64,000 bases of DNA from Pseudomonas sivasensis (GTDB lineage Bacteria; Pseudomonadota; Gammaproteobacteria; Pseudomonadales; Pseudomonadaceae). Positions 33,053-40,762 of this stretch are shown one piece after another (positions within the stretch are counted from its first letter, which is position 1; each line of letters begins with the position of its first letter). The notes below the pieces were generated by a model. The model was not told the origin of the DNA and did no database searches. It saw only the letters and a program-made list of their open reading frames with translations. Made by a program: the position numbers and the translations under genes. Where the stretch lies: assembly GCF_013778505.1 (NCBI RefSeq), contig NZ_JAAOWU010000010.1, positions 62,001 through 126,000 on the forward strand, in the 5' to 3' direction.

Positions 33053-35272
33053 GTGCCCGACGCCATTTTGCGCCTAGCCCTGCCCTCGCCGCTGCGCCGC
33101 CTGTTCGACTACCGGGCCCCGGCCGGCGTGCTGCGAGCGCAATTGCAGCCAGGCATGCGCGTGCGTGTACCCTTTGGCCGACGGGAAATGATCGGCATTC
33201 TGATAGAAGTCGCCGATCACAGCGAAGTCCCGGCCGAAAAGCTCAAACCAGCCCTGGCCATCCTGGACGCCACCGCACCATTGCCGCCCGCGCTGTTCAA
33301 GCTGTGCCTATGGACCGCCCAGTATTACCAGCACAGCCTGGGCGACACCTTGAGCTGGGCGCTGCCGGTGCTGTTGCGTCAGGGAGAGTTGGCCGAAGCA
33401 CGCCAGGAGCGTTTCTGGTCGACGGTGCCCGGTGCCCGTCTCGATGACCCGCGCATCGCCCGTGCCCCGCGCCAGCGTGAAGCCCTGGCAACCCTGGCCC
33501 AGCATCCACACGGCGTAGCGCATCAGCTATTGAGCAAGCTGATGCTGAGCAAGGACAGCCTCGACCTGCTGCTAGCCAAAGGCCTGGTGCAGGTGGAAAT
33601 CCGCAAGCACGCCCCCGACCCGCGCCACGAACATTGGCTGGCCCAGCCGGAATTACCGCTGAACCCCGAGCAACGCGCGGCGTATGAAGCGATTCGCGCA
33701 GGTTTCGACAGTTTCCATGCGTTCCTGCTGGCCGGCGTCACCGGCAGCGGCAAGACCGAAGTCTATTTGCAGTTGATCCGTGAAACCCTGCAGGCCGGCA
33801 AGCAGGCACTGGTGTTGATCCCTGAGATCAACCTCGGCCCGCAAACCCTGGCGCGTTTCGAACAGCGCTTCAACGCTCGCATCGCGCTGGTGCACTCGGC
33901 GGTCAACGACCGTGAACGTCTCGAGTCGTGGCTGGCCGCGCGAGATGGCGAAGCTGACATTATTATCGGCACCCGTTCGGCGCTGTTTACGCCGATGAAA
34001 AACCCCGGCCTGATCATCATCGACGAGGAGCACGACGGCTCCTATAAACAGCAGGAAGGTCTGCGTTACCACGCCCGCGACCTCGCACTGGTGCGCGCGC
34101 GCCAGGAAGACATTCCGATTGTGCTCGGTTCGGCCACCCCATCCCTGGAAAGCCTGCACAACGCCTACACCGGCCGTTATGGGCTCCTACGCTTGAATGA
34201 GCGCGCCGGCGGCGCCAAGCAGCCTCGCTTCATGCGCCTGGACGTCAAAAGCCGTCCGTTGGACAGCGGCATTTCCGGGCCGATGCAGCAAGCCATCGGC
34301 CAGACCCTTGCCGCTGGTCAGCAAGTATTGGTGTTTCTCAACCGCCGCGGCTTTGCGCCGACACTGCTGTGCCATGACTGCGGCTGGATGTCTGAGTGCG
34401 AGCGCTGCGATGCGCGCATGACCGTGCACCAACGCCACGGCGAGCTGCGCTGCCACCACTGCGGCCATGTGGAACGTGTGCCTCGGCATTGCCCACAGTG
34501 CGGCAAGGTGGACCTGCGTCCGGTGGGCGCGGGCACCGAACGTGCCGAAGAGCGCTTGGGCATTCTGTTTCCGGATTACCCGGTACTGCGAGTCGACCGC
34601 GATAGCACGTCGCGCAAAGACGCGATGAATCAGCTGTTCGCCACTATTCAGAAAGGCCAGCCGTGCATCTTGGTGGGCACGCAGATGCTCGCCAAAGGGC
34701 ACCACTTTCCACGGGTGACACTGGTGTCGATCCTGGATGCCGACGGTGGTTTGTTCTCCGGGGACTTCCGCGCCAGCGAGCGCATGGCGCAGTTGATCGT
34801 GCAGGTCGCGGGTCGTGCCGGGCGCGCGGAGGAGCCGGGCAAGGTGATTATTCAGACGCACCTCGCTGACCATCCTTTGCTGATCCAACTGACCGAACAA
34901 GGCTATTTTGCCTTCGCCGAACAAGCACTGAGCGAACGCCGTTCCGCCGGCCTGCCGCCGTTTGCGCACCTGGCATTGCTGCGAGCAGAAGCGCACAAGC
35001 CCGGCCAGGCCGAAGGTTTTCTTGATGAAGCATGCAGCGTCGCCGAAGGTTTACTGGGCGAACTGCGCCTGACCGGCATCGAACTGCTCGGCCCGGTGCC
35101 CGCGCCCATGGAGCGCCGCGCCGGACGCTATCGCGCTCAGCTACTCTTGCAGGCAACCTCACGCGCACCGCTGCATCGACTATTAAGTAGCTGGCTGCTT
35201 GCCCTGGAGCAAATGCCCAGCGGCCGACAAGTGCGATGGTCGTTGGATGTAGACCCGGTAGATTTGTATTAA
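33053..35272 (+). CDS. priA: Primosomal protein N' (replication restart helicase PriA)
   Basis: This 739-residue superfamily 2 helicase reloads the replisome at stalled forks. An N-terminal 3'-DNA-binding domain precedes the helicase with Walker A LAGVTGSGKTEVYL, the DEEH box (IIIDEEHDGSYKQQ), and motif VI in QVAGRAGRAEEPG. Two zinc-binding cysteine clusters lie between the lobes (CHDCGWMSECERCD and CHHCGHVERVPRHCPQCG). GTG 33053 gives the same N-terminus and length as P. aeruginosa PriA; an ATG at 33041 would add four residues. Confidence 0.97.
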   Translation: MPDAILRLALPSPLRRLFDYRAPAGVLRAQLQPGMRVRVPFGRREMIGILIEVADHSEVPAEKLKPALAILDATAPLPPALFKLCLWTAQYYQHSLGDTLSWALPVLLRQGELAEARQERFWSTVPGARLDDPRIARAPRQREALATLAQHPHGVAHQLLSKLMLSKDSLDLLLAKGLVQVEIRKHAPDPRHEHWLAQPELPLNPEQRAAYEAIRAGFDSFHAFLLAGVTGSGKTEVYLQLIRETLQAGKQALVLIPEINLGPQTLARFEQRFNARIALVHSAVNDRERLESWLAARDGEADIIIGTRSALFTPMKNPGLIIIDEEHDGSYKQQEGLRYHARDLALVRARQEDIPIVLGSATPSLESLHNAYTGRYGLLRLNERAGGAKQPRFMRLDVKSRPLDSGISGPMQQAIGQTLAAGQQVLVFLNRRGFAPTLLCHDCGWMSECERCDARMTVHQRHGELRCHHCGHVERVPRHCPQCGKVDLRPVGAGTERAEERLGILFPDYPVLRVDRDSTSRKDAMNQLFATIQKGQPCILVGTQMLAKGHHFPRVTLVSILDADGGLFSGDFRASERMAQLIVQVAGRAGRAEEPGKVIIQTHLADHPLLIQLTEQGYFAFAEQALSERRSAGLPPFAHLALLRAEAHKPGQAEGFLDEACSVAEGLLGELRLTGIELLGPVPAPMERRAGRYRAQLLLQATSRAPLHRLLSSWLLALEQMPSGRQVRWSLDVDPVDLY

Positions 35273-35382
35273 CCCAGGCCACAGGTCCCACGAAGGTTGG
35301 CAAGCCCGCCCTCGCCACGGATAATGCCCAGTTTTTCCACCTGCGCATCGCGCGCCGCCGCTTGCGGTCGAAAGAGAACACC

Positions 35383-37119
35383 ATGAAAGACACCATTCGC
35401 CAGCTGATCCAACAAGCCCTCACCCAACTCGTCAACGAAGGTGTGTTGCCTGAAGGCCTGACGCCGGCGATCCAGGTGGAAAACACCCGAGACAAGACCC
35501 ACGGCGACTTCGCCAGCAACATCGCGATGATGCTGTCCAAGCCGGCTGGCATGAAGCCGCGCGACCTGGCGGAAAAAATCATCGCCGCGCTGCCGGCTGA
35601 TGAGAGTGTGACCAAGGCCGAAATCGCCGGCCCTGGCTTTATCAACTTCTTCCAAAACACCCAGGCCCTGGCTTCGCGGCTGGATACAGCCCTCGCCGAT
35701 GCCAAGATCGGCGTACGTAAGGCCGGCCCGGCTCAGCGCGTGGCCATTGACCTGTCGGCACCTAACCTCGCCAAAGAGATGCACGTCGGCCACCTGCGCT
35801 CGACCATCATTGGCGATGGCGTGGCGCGGGTGCTGGAGTTCCTGGGCGACACCGTGATCCGCCAGAACCACGTGGGCGACTGGGGCACCCAGTTCGGCAT
35901 GCTGATGGCTTATCTGCAGGAAAACCCGATCACCAGCAACGAGCTGTCGGACCTGGAGAACTTCTACCGCGCCGCCAAAAAGCGTTTCGATGAATCCGAA
36001 GAGTTCGCCGACCGGGCCCGTGGCCTGGTGGTGAAACTGCAGGCCGGCGACAAGGAATGCCTGGATCTGTGGGGCCGCTTCCGTGATATCTCGCTGTCCC
36101 ACTGCCAGGAAATCTACGAGCTGCTCAACGTCAAGTTGACCATGGCCGACGTGATGGGTGAAAGCGCCTACAACGACGACCTGATCAATGTGGTCAACGA
36201 CCTCAAGGCCAAGGGCCTGCTGGTCGAGAGCAAAGGCGCGCAGTGCGTGTTCCTCGAAGAATTCAAGACCGCCGACGGCGAGCCGCTGCCGGTGATCATC
36301 GTCAAGGCCGATGGTGGCTACCTCTACGCCACCACCGACTTGGCCGCCGTGCGCTACCGCAGCGGCGTGCTCAAGGCGGATCGCGCGCTGTATTTCGTCG
36401 ACCAGCGCCAAGCCCTGCACTTCCAGCAGGTGTTCGAAGTGGCGCGCCGTGCGGGCTTCATCACCCACCCGATGCACATGGAACACATGGGCTTCGGCAC
36501 CATGAACGGCGCCGATGGCCGTCCGTTCAAGACCCGCGACGGCGGCACCGTGAAGCTGATCGACCTGCTGAACGAAGCCCAGGAGCGCGCCTACAACCTG
36601 GTGAAGGAAAAGAACCCGGAGCTGGCCGAATCCGACCTGCGCAACATCGCCCGCGTAGTGGGGATTGGCGCGGTGAAATACGCCGACCTGTCCAAGCACC
36701 GCACCAGCGATTACAGCTTCAACTTCGAACTGATGCTCAACTTCGAAGGCAACACCGCGCCTTACCTGCTGTACGCCTACACCCGCGTGGCCGGTGTGTT
36801 CCGCAAGCTGGGCAAGGACTTCAGCGAAGTCGAAGGCCAGATCGTGCTGGACGCGCCTCATGAACAGGAACTGGCCGCCAAACTGGCGCAATTCGGCGAG
36901 GTGCTGAACAGTGTCGGCGAGAAAGGCACGCCGCATATCCTCTGCACCTACCTGTATGAAGTCGCCGGATTGTTCTCCAGCTTCTACGAGAACTGCCCGA
37001 TCCTCACCGCCGACGACGAAGCCCAGAAGCAAAGCCGCCTGCGCCTCGCCGCACTGGCTGGACGGACCCTCAAGCAAGGCCTGGAACTGTTGGGCCTGGA
37101 AACTCTGGAGCGTATGTAA
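35383..37119 (+). CDS. argS: Arginyl-tRNA synthetase
   Basis: This 578-residue class I synthetase charges tRNA-Arg. It shows the N-terminal Add-1 domain, the HIGH-type motif as HVGH in LAKEMHVGHLRSTIIGD, the FGTM-region and the C-terminal DALR anticodon domain. As in most bacterial ArgS proteins the KMSKS motif is not canonical. ATG 35383 is the correct start; the frame extends 49 codons upstream into priA. The next gene begins one base after its stop. Confidence 0.98.
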   Translation: MKDTIRQLIQQALTQLVNEGVLPEGLTPAIQVENTRDKTHGDFASNIAMMLSKPAGMKPRDLAEKIIAALPADESVTKAEIAGPGFINFFQNTQALASRLDTALADAKIGVRKAGPAQRVAIDLSAPNLAKEMHVGHLRSTIIGDGVARVLEFLGDTVIRQNHVGDWGTQFGMLMAYLQENPITSNELSDLENFYRAAKKRFDESEEFADRARGLVVKLQAGDKECLDLWGRFRDISLSHCQEIYELLNVKLTMADVMGESAYNDDLINVVNDLKAKGLLVESKGAQCVFLEEFKTADGEPLPVIIVKADGGYLYATTDLAAVRYRSGVLKADRALYFVDQRQALHFQQVFEVARRAGFITHPMHMEHMGFGTMNGADGRPFKTRDGGTVKLIDLLNEAQERAYNLVKEKNPELAESDLRNIARVVGIGAVKYADLSKHRTSDYSFNFELMLNFEGNTAPYLLYAYTRVAGVFRKLGKDFSEVEGQIVLDAPHEQELAAKLAQFGEVLNSVGEKGTPHILCTYLYEVAGLFSSFYENCPILTADDEAQKQSRLRLAALAGRTLKQGLELLGLETLERM

Positions 37120-37120
37120 G

Positions 37121-37822
37121 TTGGCTGCCAAGAAAAAACCTGCACCCAAGCGCGGCGCCAGCCGCTACCAGGCCCCGGCGAAGAAGCCGATTCCGGGCTG
37201 GTTGTGGATGGCCATCGGCCTCACGGTTGGCGCGTTTATCGTGTTCCTGATGAAGCTGGACCCAGGCCAGGGCGATGACGTCAAACGGGTCAAACAGGAA
37301 CAGCAGAAAGCCACGAAAATGGCTGAAGCTAACAAGACTGCACCGAGCCCAACGGCACCGGTAAAGCCGAAGTACGACTTCTATACGCTGCTGCCGGAAT
37401 CGGAAGTGATCGTGCCGCCTGACGCCGTGCCGGAGAAAACCCTGCCGACGCCACAAGTGCCGACCACCCCGGTGACCCCAGCGGAAGCCGCGAAAATCGA
37501 CACTGCGCGAGCCCAGGCAGCGCTGGCCGGGATTACTCCGCCGCCCGCACCACCGGTTGCGGAGACCAAAGCCGCACCTGTGACCAAGTTCTTCCTGCAA
37601 GCGGGCTCGTTCCCGAAACAGGCGGATGCGGATCGTGTGCGTGCGCAGATTATTCTGCTGGGCCAGACGGTGACGGTGGAGTCCGGCACTGTAAAGGACG
37701 CGACCTGGTATCGCGTCCTGGTGGGGCCGTTCAGCAACCGCGAACAGCTGACCGTGGCACAGAAACAATTGGCCGGCGCAGGGTTTAGCAACCTGTTGTT
37801 ACAACAACGCCAGAGCCGCTGA
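37121..37822 (+). CDS. SPOR-domain (FtsN-like) membrane protein
   Basis: This 233-residue protein has a basic cytoplasmic N-terminus, one transmembrane helix (GWLWMAIGLTVGAFIVFLM), a Pro/Ala/Thr-rich periplasmic linker and a C-terminal SPOR domain (about 155-230, FFLQAGSFPKQADADRVRAQ). It begins at TTG 37121, directly after argS, and so is probably cotranscribed. The architecture resembles FtsN, and the gene occupies the same place as PA5052 between argS and hslV. A role at the division septum is likely but not shown. Confidence 0.85.
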   Translation: MAAKKKPAPKRGASRYQAPAKKPIPGWLWMAIGLTVGAFIVFLMKLDPGQGDDVKRVKQEQQKATKMAEANKTAPSPTAPVKPKYDFYTLLPESEVIVPPDAVPEKTLPTPQVPTTPVTPAEAAKIDTARAQAALAGITPPPAPPVAETKAAPVTKFFLQAGSFPKQADADRVRAQIILLGQTVTVESGTVKDATWYRVLVGPFSNREQLTVAQKQLAGAGFSNLLLQQRQSR

Positions 37823-37843
37823 TTTCGAAGACACAACAGCATT

Positions 37844-37938
37844 AATGTGGGAGGGGGCTTGCCCCCGATGGCGGTGTATCAGTCACCAGATTCATTGACT
37901 GACACTCCGCCATCGGGGGCAAGCTCCCTCCCACATTT
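37844..37938. repeat. REPIN, copy 3
   Basis: Inverted REP doublet from AATGTGGGAGGGGGCTTGCC to the inverted copy ending CCACATTT; the spacer has the GGCGGTG/CACTCCGCC and ATCAGTCA segments seen in other copies. It lies between the SPOR gene and the hslVU promoter. Confidence 0.93.
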
Positions 37939-38006
37939 GGTTTTGCAGCGCTCTGAAATGTGTGTCAGACCGATAAACACCACTCGTCCGCCATAACCCC
38001 CTACGG

Positions 38007-38033
38007 TTGAAATCCCCCCCGCCACCCCCATAT
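38007..38033 (+). promoter_or_regulatory. Sigma-32 heat-shock promoter of hslVU
   Basis: TTGAAA at 38007-38012 and CCCCATAT at 38026-38033 are separated by 13 bases. Both boxes and the spacing match the RpoH consensus. The hslV start is 47 bases downstream, so heat-shock control of the protease is expected. Confidence 0.85.
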
Positions 38034-38080
38034 GAGTTTCCATCAGGGCATTTTCGCCCCGCTGCGTGGAGACTCTCCCC

Positions 38081-38611
38081 TTGACCACCATCGTTTCAGT
38101 ACGTCGCCACGGCAAAGTCGTCATGGGCGGCGACGGCCAGGTTTCCCTGGGTAATACCGTGATGAAAGGCAACGCGAAGAAAGTCCGTCGCCTGTACCAC
38201 GGCCAGGTGCTCGCCGGCTTTGCTGGCGCTACCGCCGACGCTTTTACCCTCTTCGAGCGTTTCGAAGGCCAGCTTGAGAAACATCAGGGCCACCTTGTGC
38301 GCGCCGCTGTGGAGCTCGCTAAAGAATGGCGCACCGACCGCTCCCTCAGCCGCCTGGAAGCCATGCTGGCTGTAGCAAACAAAGACGCTTCGCTGATCAT
38401 CACCGGCAACGGCGATGTGGTTGAACCCGAGCACGGCTTGATCGCCATGGGCTCCGGTGGCGGTTACGCCCAGGCCGCGGCGAGCGCACTGTTGAAGAAA
38501 ACCGACCTGTCGGCCCGCGAAATCGTCGAAACCGCCCTGGGTATCGCCGGCGACATTTGCGTGTTCACCAACCACAACTTCACCATTGAGGAGCAGGACC
38601 TCGCCGAGTAA
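38081..38611 (+). CDS. hslV: ATP-dependent protease peptidase subunit HslV
   Basis: This 176-residue threonine peptidase is the proteasome-like core of the HslUV protease. Removal of the first residue exposes the catalytic Thr (TTIVSVRRHGKVVMGGDGQ). The GSGGGYAQAAASAL segment near residue 125 is typical. I choose TTG 38081, with TGGAGA eight bases upstream, because any earlier start would bury the nucleophile. It is cotranscribed with hslU. Confidence 0.97.
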   Translation: MTTIVSVRRHGKVVMGGDGQVSLGNTVMKGNAKKVRRLYHGQVLAGFAGATADAFTLFERFEGQLEKHQGHLVRAAVELAKEWRTDRSLSRLEAMLAVANKDASLIITGNGDVVEPEHGLIAMGSGGGYAQAAASALLKKTDLSAREIVETALGIAGDICVFTNHNFTIEEQDLAE

Positions 38612-38648
38612 GCCGTAGGCTTATTCCCGCTTGAGGCCGCCAAAAACT

Positions 38649-39986
38649 ATGTCCATGACTCCCCGCGAAATCGTCCATGAACTCAACCGCCATATCATCG
38701 GCCAGGACGATGCCAAGCGCGCCGTTGCCATCGCGCTGCGTAACCGCTGGCGCCGGATGCAACTGCCCGAAGAATTACGCGTTGAAGTAACACCGAAGAA
38801 CATCCTGATGATCGGCCCGACCGGTGTCGGTAAAACCGAAATCGCCCGGCGCCTGGCCAAGTTGGCCAATGCACCGTTCATCAAGGTCGAAGCGACCAAG
38901 TTCACCGAAGTCGGCTATGTGGGCCGTGACGTCGAGTCGATCATCCGTGATCTGGCCGACGCCGCCCTGAAGATGCTGCGCGAACAGGAAGTGACCAAGG
39001 TCAGCCACCGCGCCGAAGACGCCGCCGAAGAACGCATCCTCGATGCCCTGTTGCCACCGGCACGCATGGGTTTCAACGAAGACGCAGCGCCGTCGTCCGA
39101 TTCCAACACACGCCAACTGTTCCGCAAACGCCTGCGTGAAGGCCAGTTGGATGACAAGGAAATCGAGATTGAAGTCGCCGAGGTCTCCGGCGTCGATATT
39201 TCCGCACCGCCTGGCATGGAGGAAATGACCAGCCAGTTGCAGAACCTGTTCGCCAACATGGGCAAGGGCAAGAAGAAAAGCCGCAAGCTCAAGGTGAAAG
39301 AGGCGCTCAAGCTGGTACGCGACGAAGAAGCCGGGCGCCTGGTGAATGAGGAAGAGCTCAAGGCCAAAGCCCTGGAAGCTGTCGAGCAGCATGGCATCGT
39401 GTTTATCGACGAGATCGACAAGGTGGCCAAGCGCGGCAATTCCGGCGGCGTCGATGTGTCCCGCGAAGGCGTACAGCGCGACCTGCTGCCGCTGATCGAA
39501 GGCTGCACCGTGAACACCAAGCTGGGCATGGTCAAGACCGACCACATCCTGTTTATCGCTTCCGGTGCGTTCCACCTGAGCAAGCCAAGCGACCTGGTGC
39601 CGGAGTTGCAAGGTCGTCTGCCGATTCGCGTAGAGCTGAAGGCACTGACCCCTGGCGACTTCGAACGCATCCTCAGCGAACCGCATGCGTCGCTCACTGA
39701 GCAGTATCGCGAGCTGTTGAAAACCGAAGGCCTGGGCATTGAGTTCCTGCCGGACGGTATCAAGCGCTTGGCTGAGATCGCGTGGCAGGTCAACGAGAAG
39801 ACCGAAAACATCGGCGCGCGTCGCCTGCACACGTTGCTTGAGCGCTTGCTTGAGGAAGTGTCTTTCAGCGCCGGCGACATGGCCGGTGCGCAGAATGGCG
39901 AGGCGATCAAGATCGACGCCGAATACGTCAACAGCCACTTGGGCGAATTGGCACAGAACGAAGACTTGTCGCGGTATATTCTGTAA
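38649..39986 (+). CDS. hslU: HslU, ATPase subunit of the HslUV protease
   Basis: This 445-residue AAA+ unfoldase feeds substrates to HslV. It has Walker A GPTGVGKT at 56-63, the GYVG pore loop (FTEVGYVGRDVES), the intermediate I-domain (about 110-240), Walker B IVFIDEIDK, and a C-terminal EDLSRYIL tail that inserts into HslV to activate it. ATG 38649 gives the standard MSMTPREIV start. A REPIN follows. Confidence 0.98.
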   Translation: MSMTPREIVHELNRHIIGQDDAKRAVAIALRNRWRRMQLPEELRVEVTPKNILMIGPTGVGKTEIARRLAKLANAPFIKVEATKFTEVGYVGRDVESIIRDLADAALKMLREQEVTKVSHRAEDAAEERILDALLPPARMGFNEDAAPSSDSNTRQLFRKRLREGQLDDKEIEIEVAEVSGVDISAPPGMEEMTSQLQNLFANMGKGKKKSRKLKVKEALKLVRDEEAGRLVNEEELKAKALEAVEQHGIVFIDEIDKVAKRGNSGGVDVSREGVQRDLLPLIEGCTVNTKLGMVKTDHILFIASGAFHLSKPSDLVPELQGRLPIRVELKALTPGDFERILSEPHASLTEQYRELLKTEGLGIEFLPDGIKRLAEIAWQVNEKTENIGARRLHTLLERLLEEVSFSAGDMAGAQNGEAIKIDAEYVNSHLGELAQNEDLSRYIL

Positions 39987-40012
39987 GCCTCACACAGAAC
40001 TGCTTTGCTTCA

Positions 40013-40107
40013 AATGTGGGAGGGGGCTTGCCCCCGATAGCGGTGGATCAGTCAGCTTATCTATAGCTGACCCACTGCAATCGGGGGCAAGCCCCCTCCC
40101 ACATTTT
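40013..40107. repeat. REPIN, copy 4
   Basis: A near-perfect inverted REP doublet (AATGTGGGAGGGGGCTTGCC and its inverted copy ending CCCACATTTTT). The central spacer contains GATCAGTCAGC and TAGCTGACCC. It lies between hslU and the DUF971 gene. Confidence 0.94.
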
Positions 40108-40135
40108 TAAGCCGGTTTATTCAAGAGCACCTCAT

Positions 40136-40513
40136 ATGGCCAAGTTTCCTACTGCTGTAAACCTGCACAAAACCTCAAACACCCTCGGCCTCACCTACGG
40201 GCCCGACGAGGTATACCAACTTCCAGCCGAACTGCTGCGCACGCACTCGCCTTCCGCCGAGGTCCAGGGCCACGGCAAACCCATCCTGCAATTCGGCAAG
40301 CTCAACGTTAAGTTGATCAAAGTAGAACCGGCCGGTCAGTACGCACTGAAATTGACCTTCGACGATGGGCATGACAGCGGACTGTTCACTTGGGACTACC
40401 TCTATCAATTGGCCGTGCGTCAGGACGCGTTGTGGACCGATTATCTCGCCGAGCTCAAAGCCGCCGGCAAAACCCGCGACCCGAGTCAGTCGGTCGTGCG
40501 GCTGATGCTCTAG
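40136..40513 (+). CDS. DUF971 protein (gamma-butyrobetaine hydroxylase N-terminal-like domain)
   Basis: This 125-residue protein has the DUF971/GBBH-like N-terminal fold, with the family segments LGLTYGPDEVYQLPAELLR and ALKLTFDDGHDSGLFTWDYL. The family occurs alone in many proteobacteria and often near hslVU. No enzymatic activity is established for the stand-alone form. The function is unknown. Confidence 0.85.
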   Translation: MAKFPTAVNLHKTSNTLGLTYGPDEVYQLPAELLRTHSPSAEVQGHGKPILQFGKLNVKLIKVEPAGQYALKLTFDDGHDSGLFTWDYLYQLAVRQDALWTDYLAELKAAGKTRDPSQSVVRLML

Positions 40514-40535
40514 TCCAGGCTTCTCGCTCATTAGA

Positions 40536-40569
40536 GGGCATTTTCTAATTTCATCTGTTTGAATGCCCT
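40536..40569. repeat. Inverted repeat downstream of the DUF971 gene
   Basis: Eight-base arms AGGGCATT and AATGCCCT flank an 18-base AT-rich loop. There is no T-run, so it is either a weak terminator or a binding site in the phaC1 upstream region. Confidence 0.45.
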
Positions 40570-40610
40570 GTCGCGTGGTCAACGATTGGCCCGCTTGCGA
40601 AAAAAATTAA

Positions 40611-40678
40611 ACTCGGGTAACCAATGGAACTGGCAAGTTCCCTGCATTTGACGATGCGGTATCAACGGTCACCCGAGT
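40611..40678 (+). promoter_or_regulatory. Nested inverted-repeat element upstream of phaC1
   Basis: Outer arms ACTCGGGTAACC (40611-40622) and GGTCACCCGAGT (40667-40678) match at 11 of 12 positions. Inside them lie a second perfect repeat GGAACT-GGCA-AGTTCC (40626-40641) and a small GCAT/ATGC hairpin (40644-40657). As RNA this would fold as a closed multi-branch structure; as DNA it could be a regulator site. It overlaps the sigma-54-like motif. Confidence 0.55.
40631..40646 (+). promoter_or_regulatory. Sigma-54-like promoter of phaC1
   Basis: TGGCAAGTTCCCTGCA carries GG and GC separated by exactly 10 bases and matches the -24/-12 consensus except for two positions. It is 117 bases upstream of phaC1. 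A sigma-54-type promoter has been proposed for phaC1 in P. aeruginosa. Confidence 0.55.
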
Positions 40679-40762
40679 CGCAGTACCAGGCTTGTGTTGT
40701 GTATCGAAACTTGGTGCACGGCGGTACCCGGTACTCGTCTTTCGGACAATGGAGCGTCGTAG

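Noticed and set aside
35269..37149. A 626-codon open frame on the minus strand opposite argS
   Set aside because: Same antisense codon-bias effect; it covers argS precisely and shows no domain or ribosome-binding site.
38775..39938. Open frames of 387 and 338 codons opposite hslU
   Set aside because: They overlap each other and the well-supported hslU gene on the other strand and look like codon-bias artefacts.
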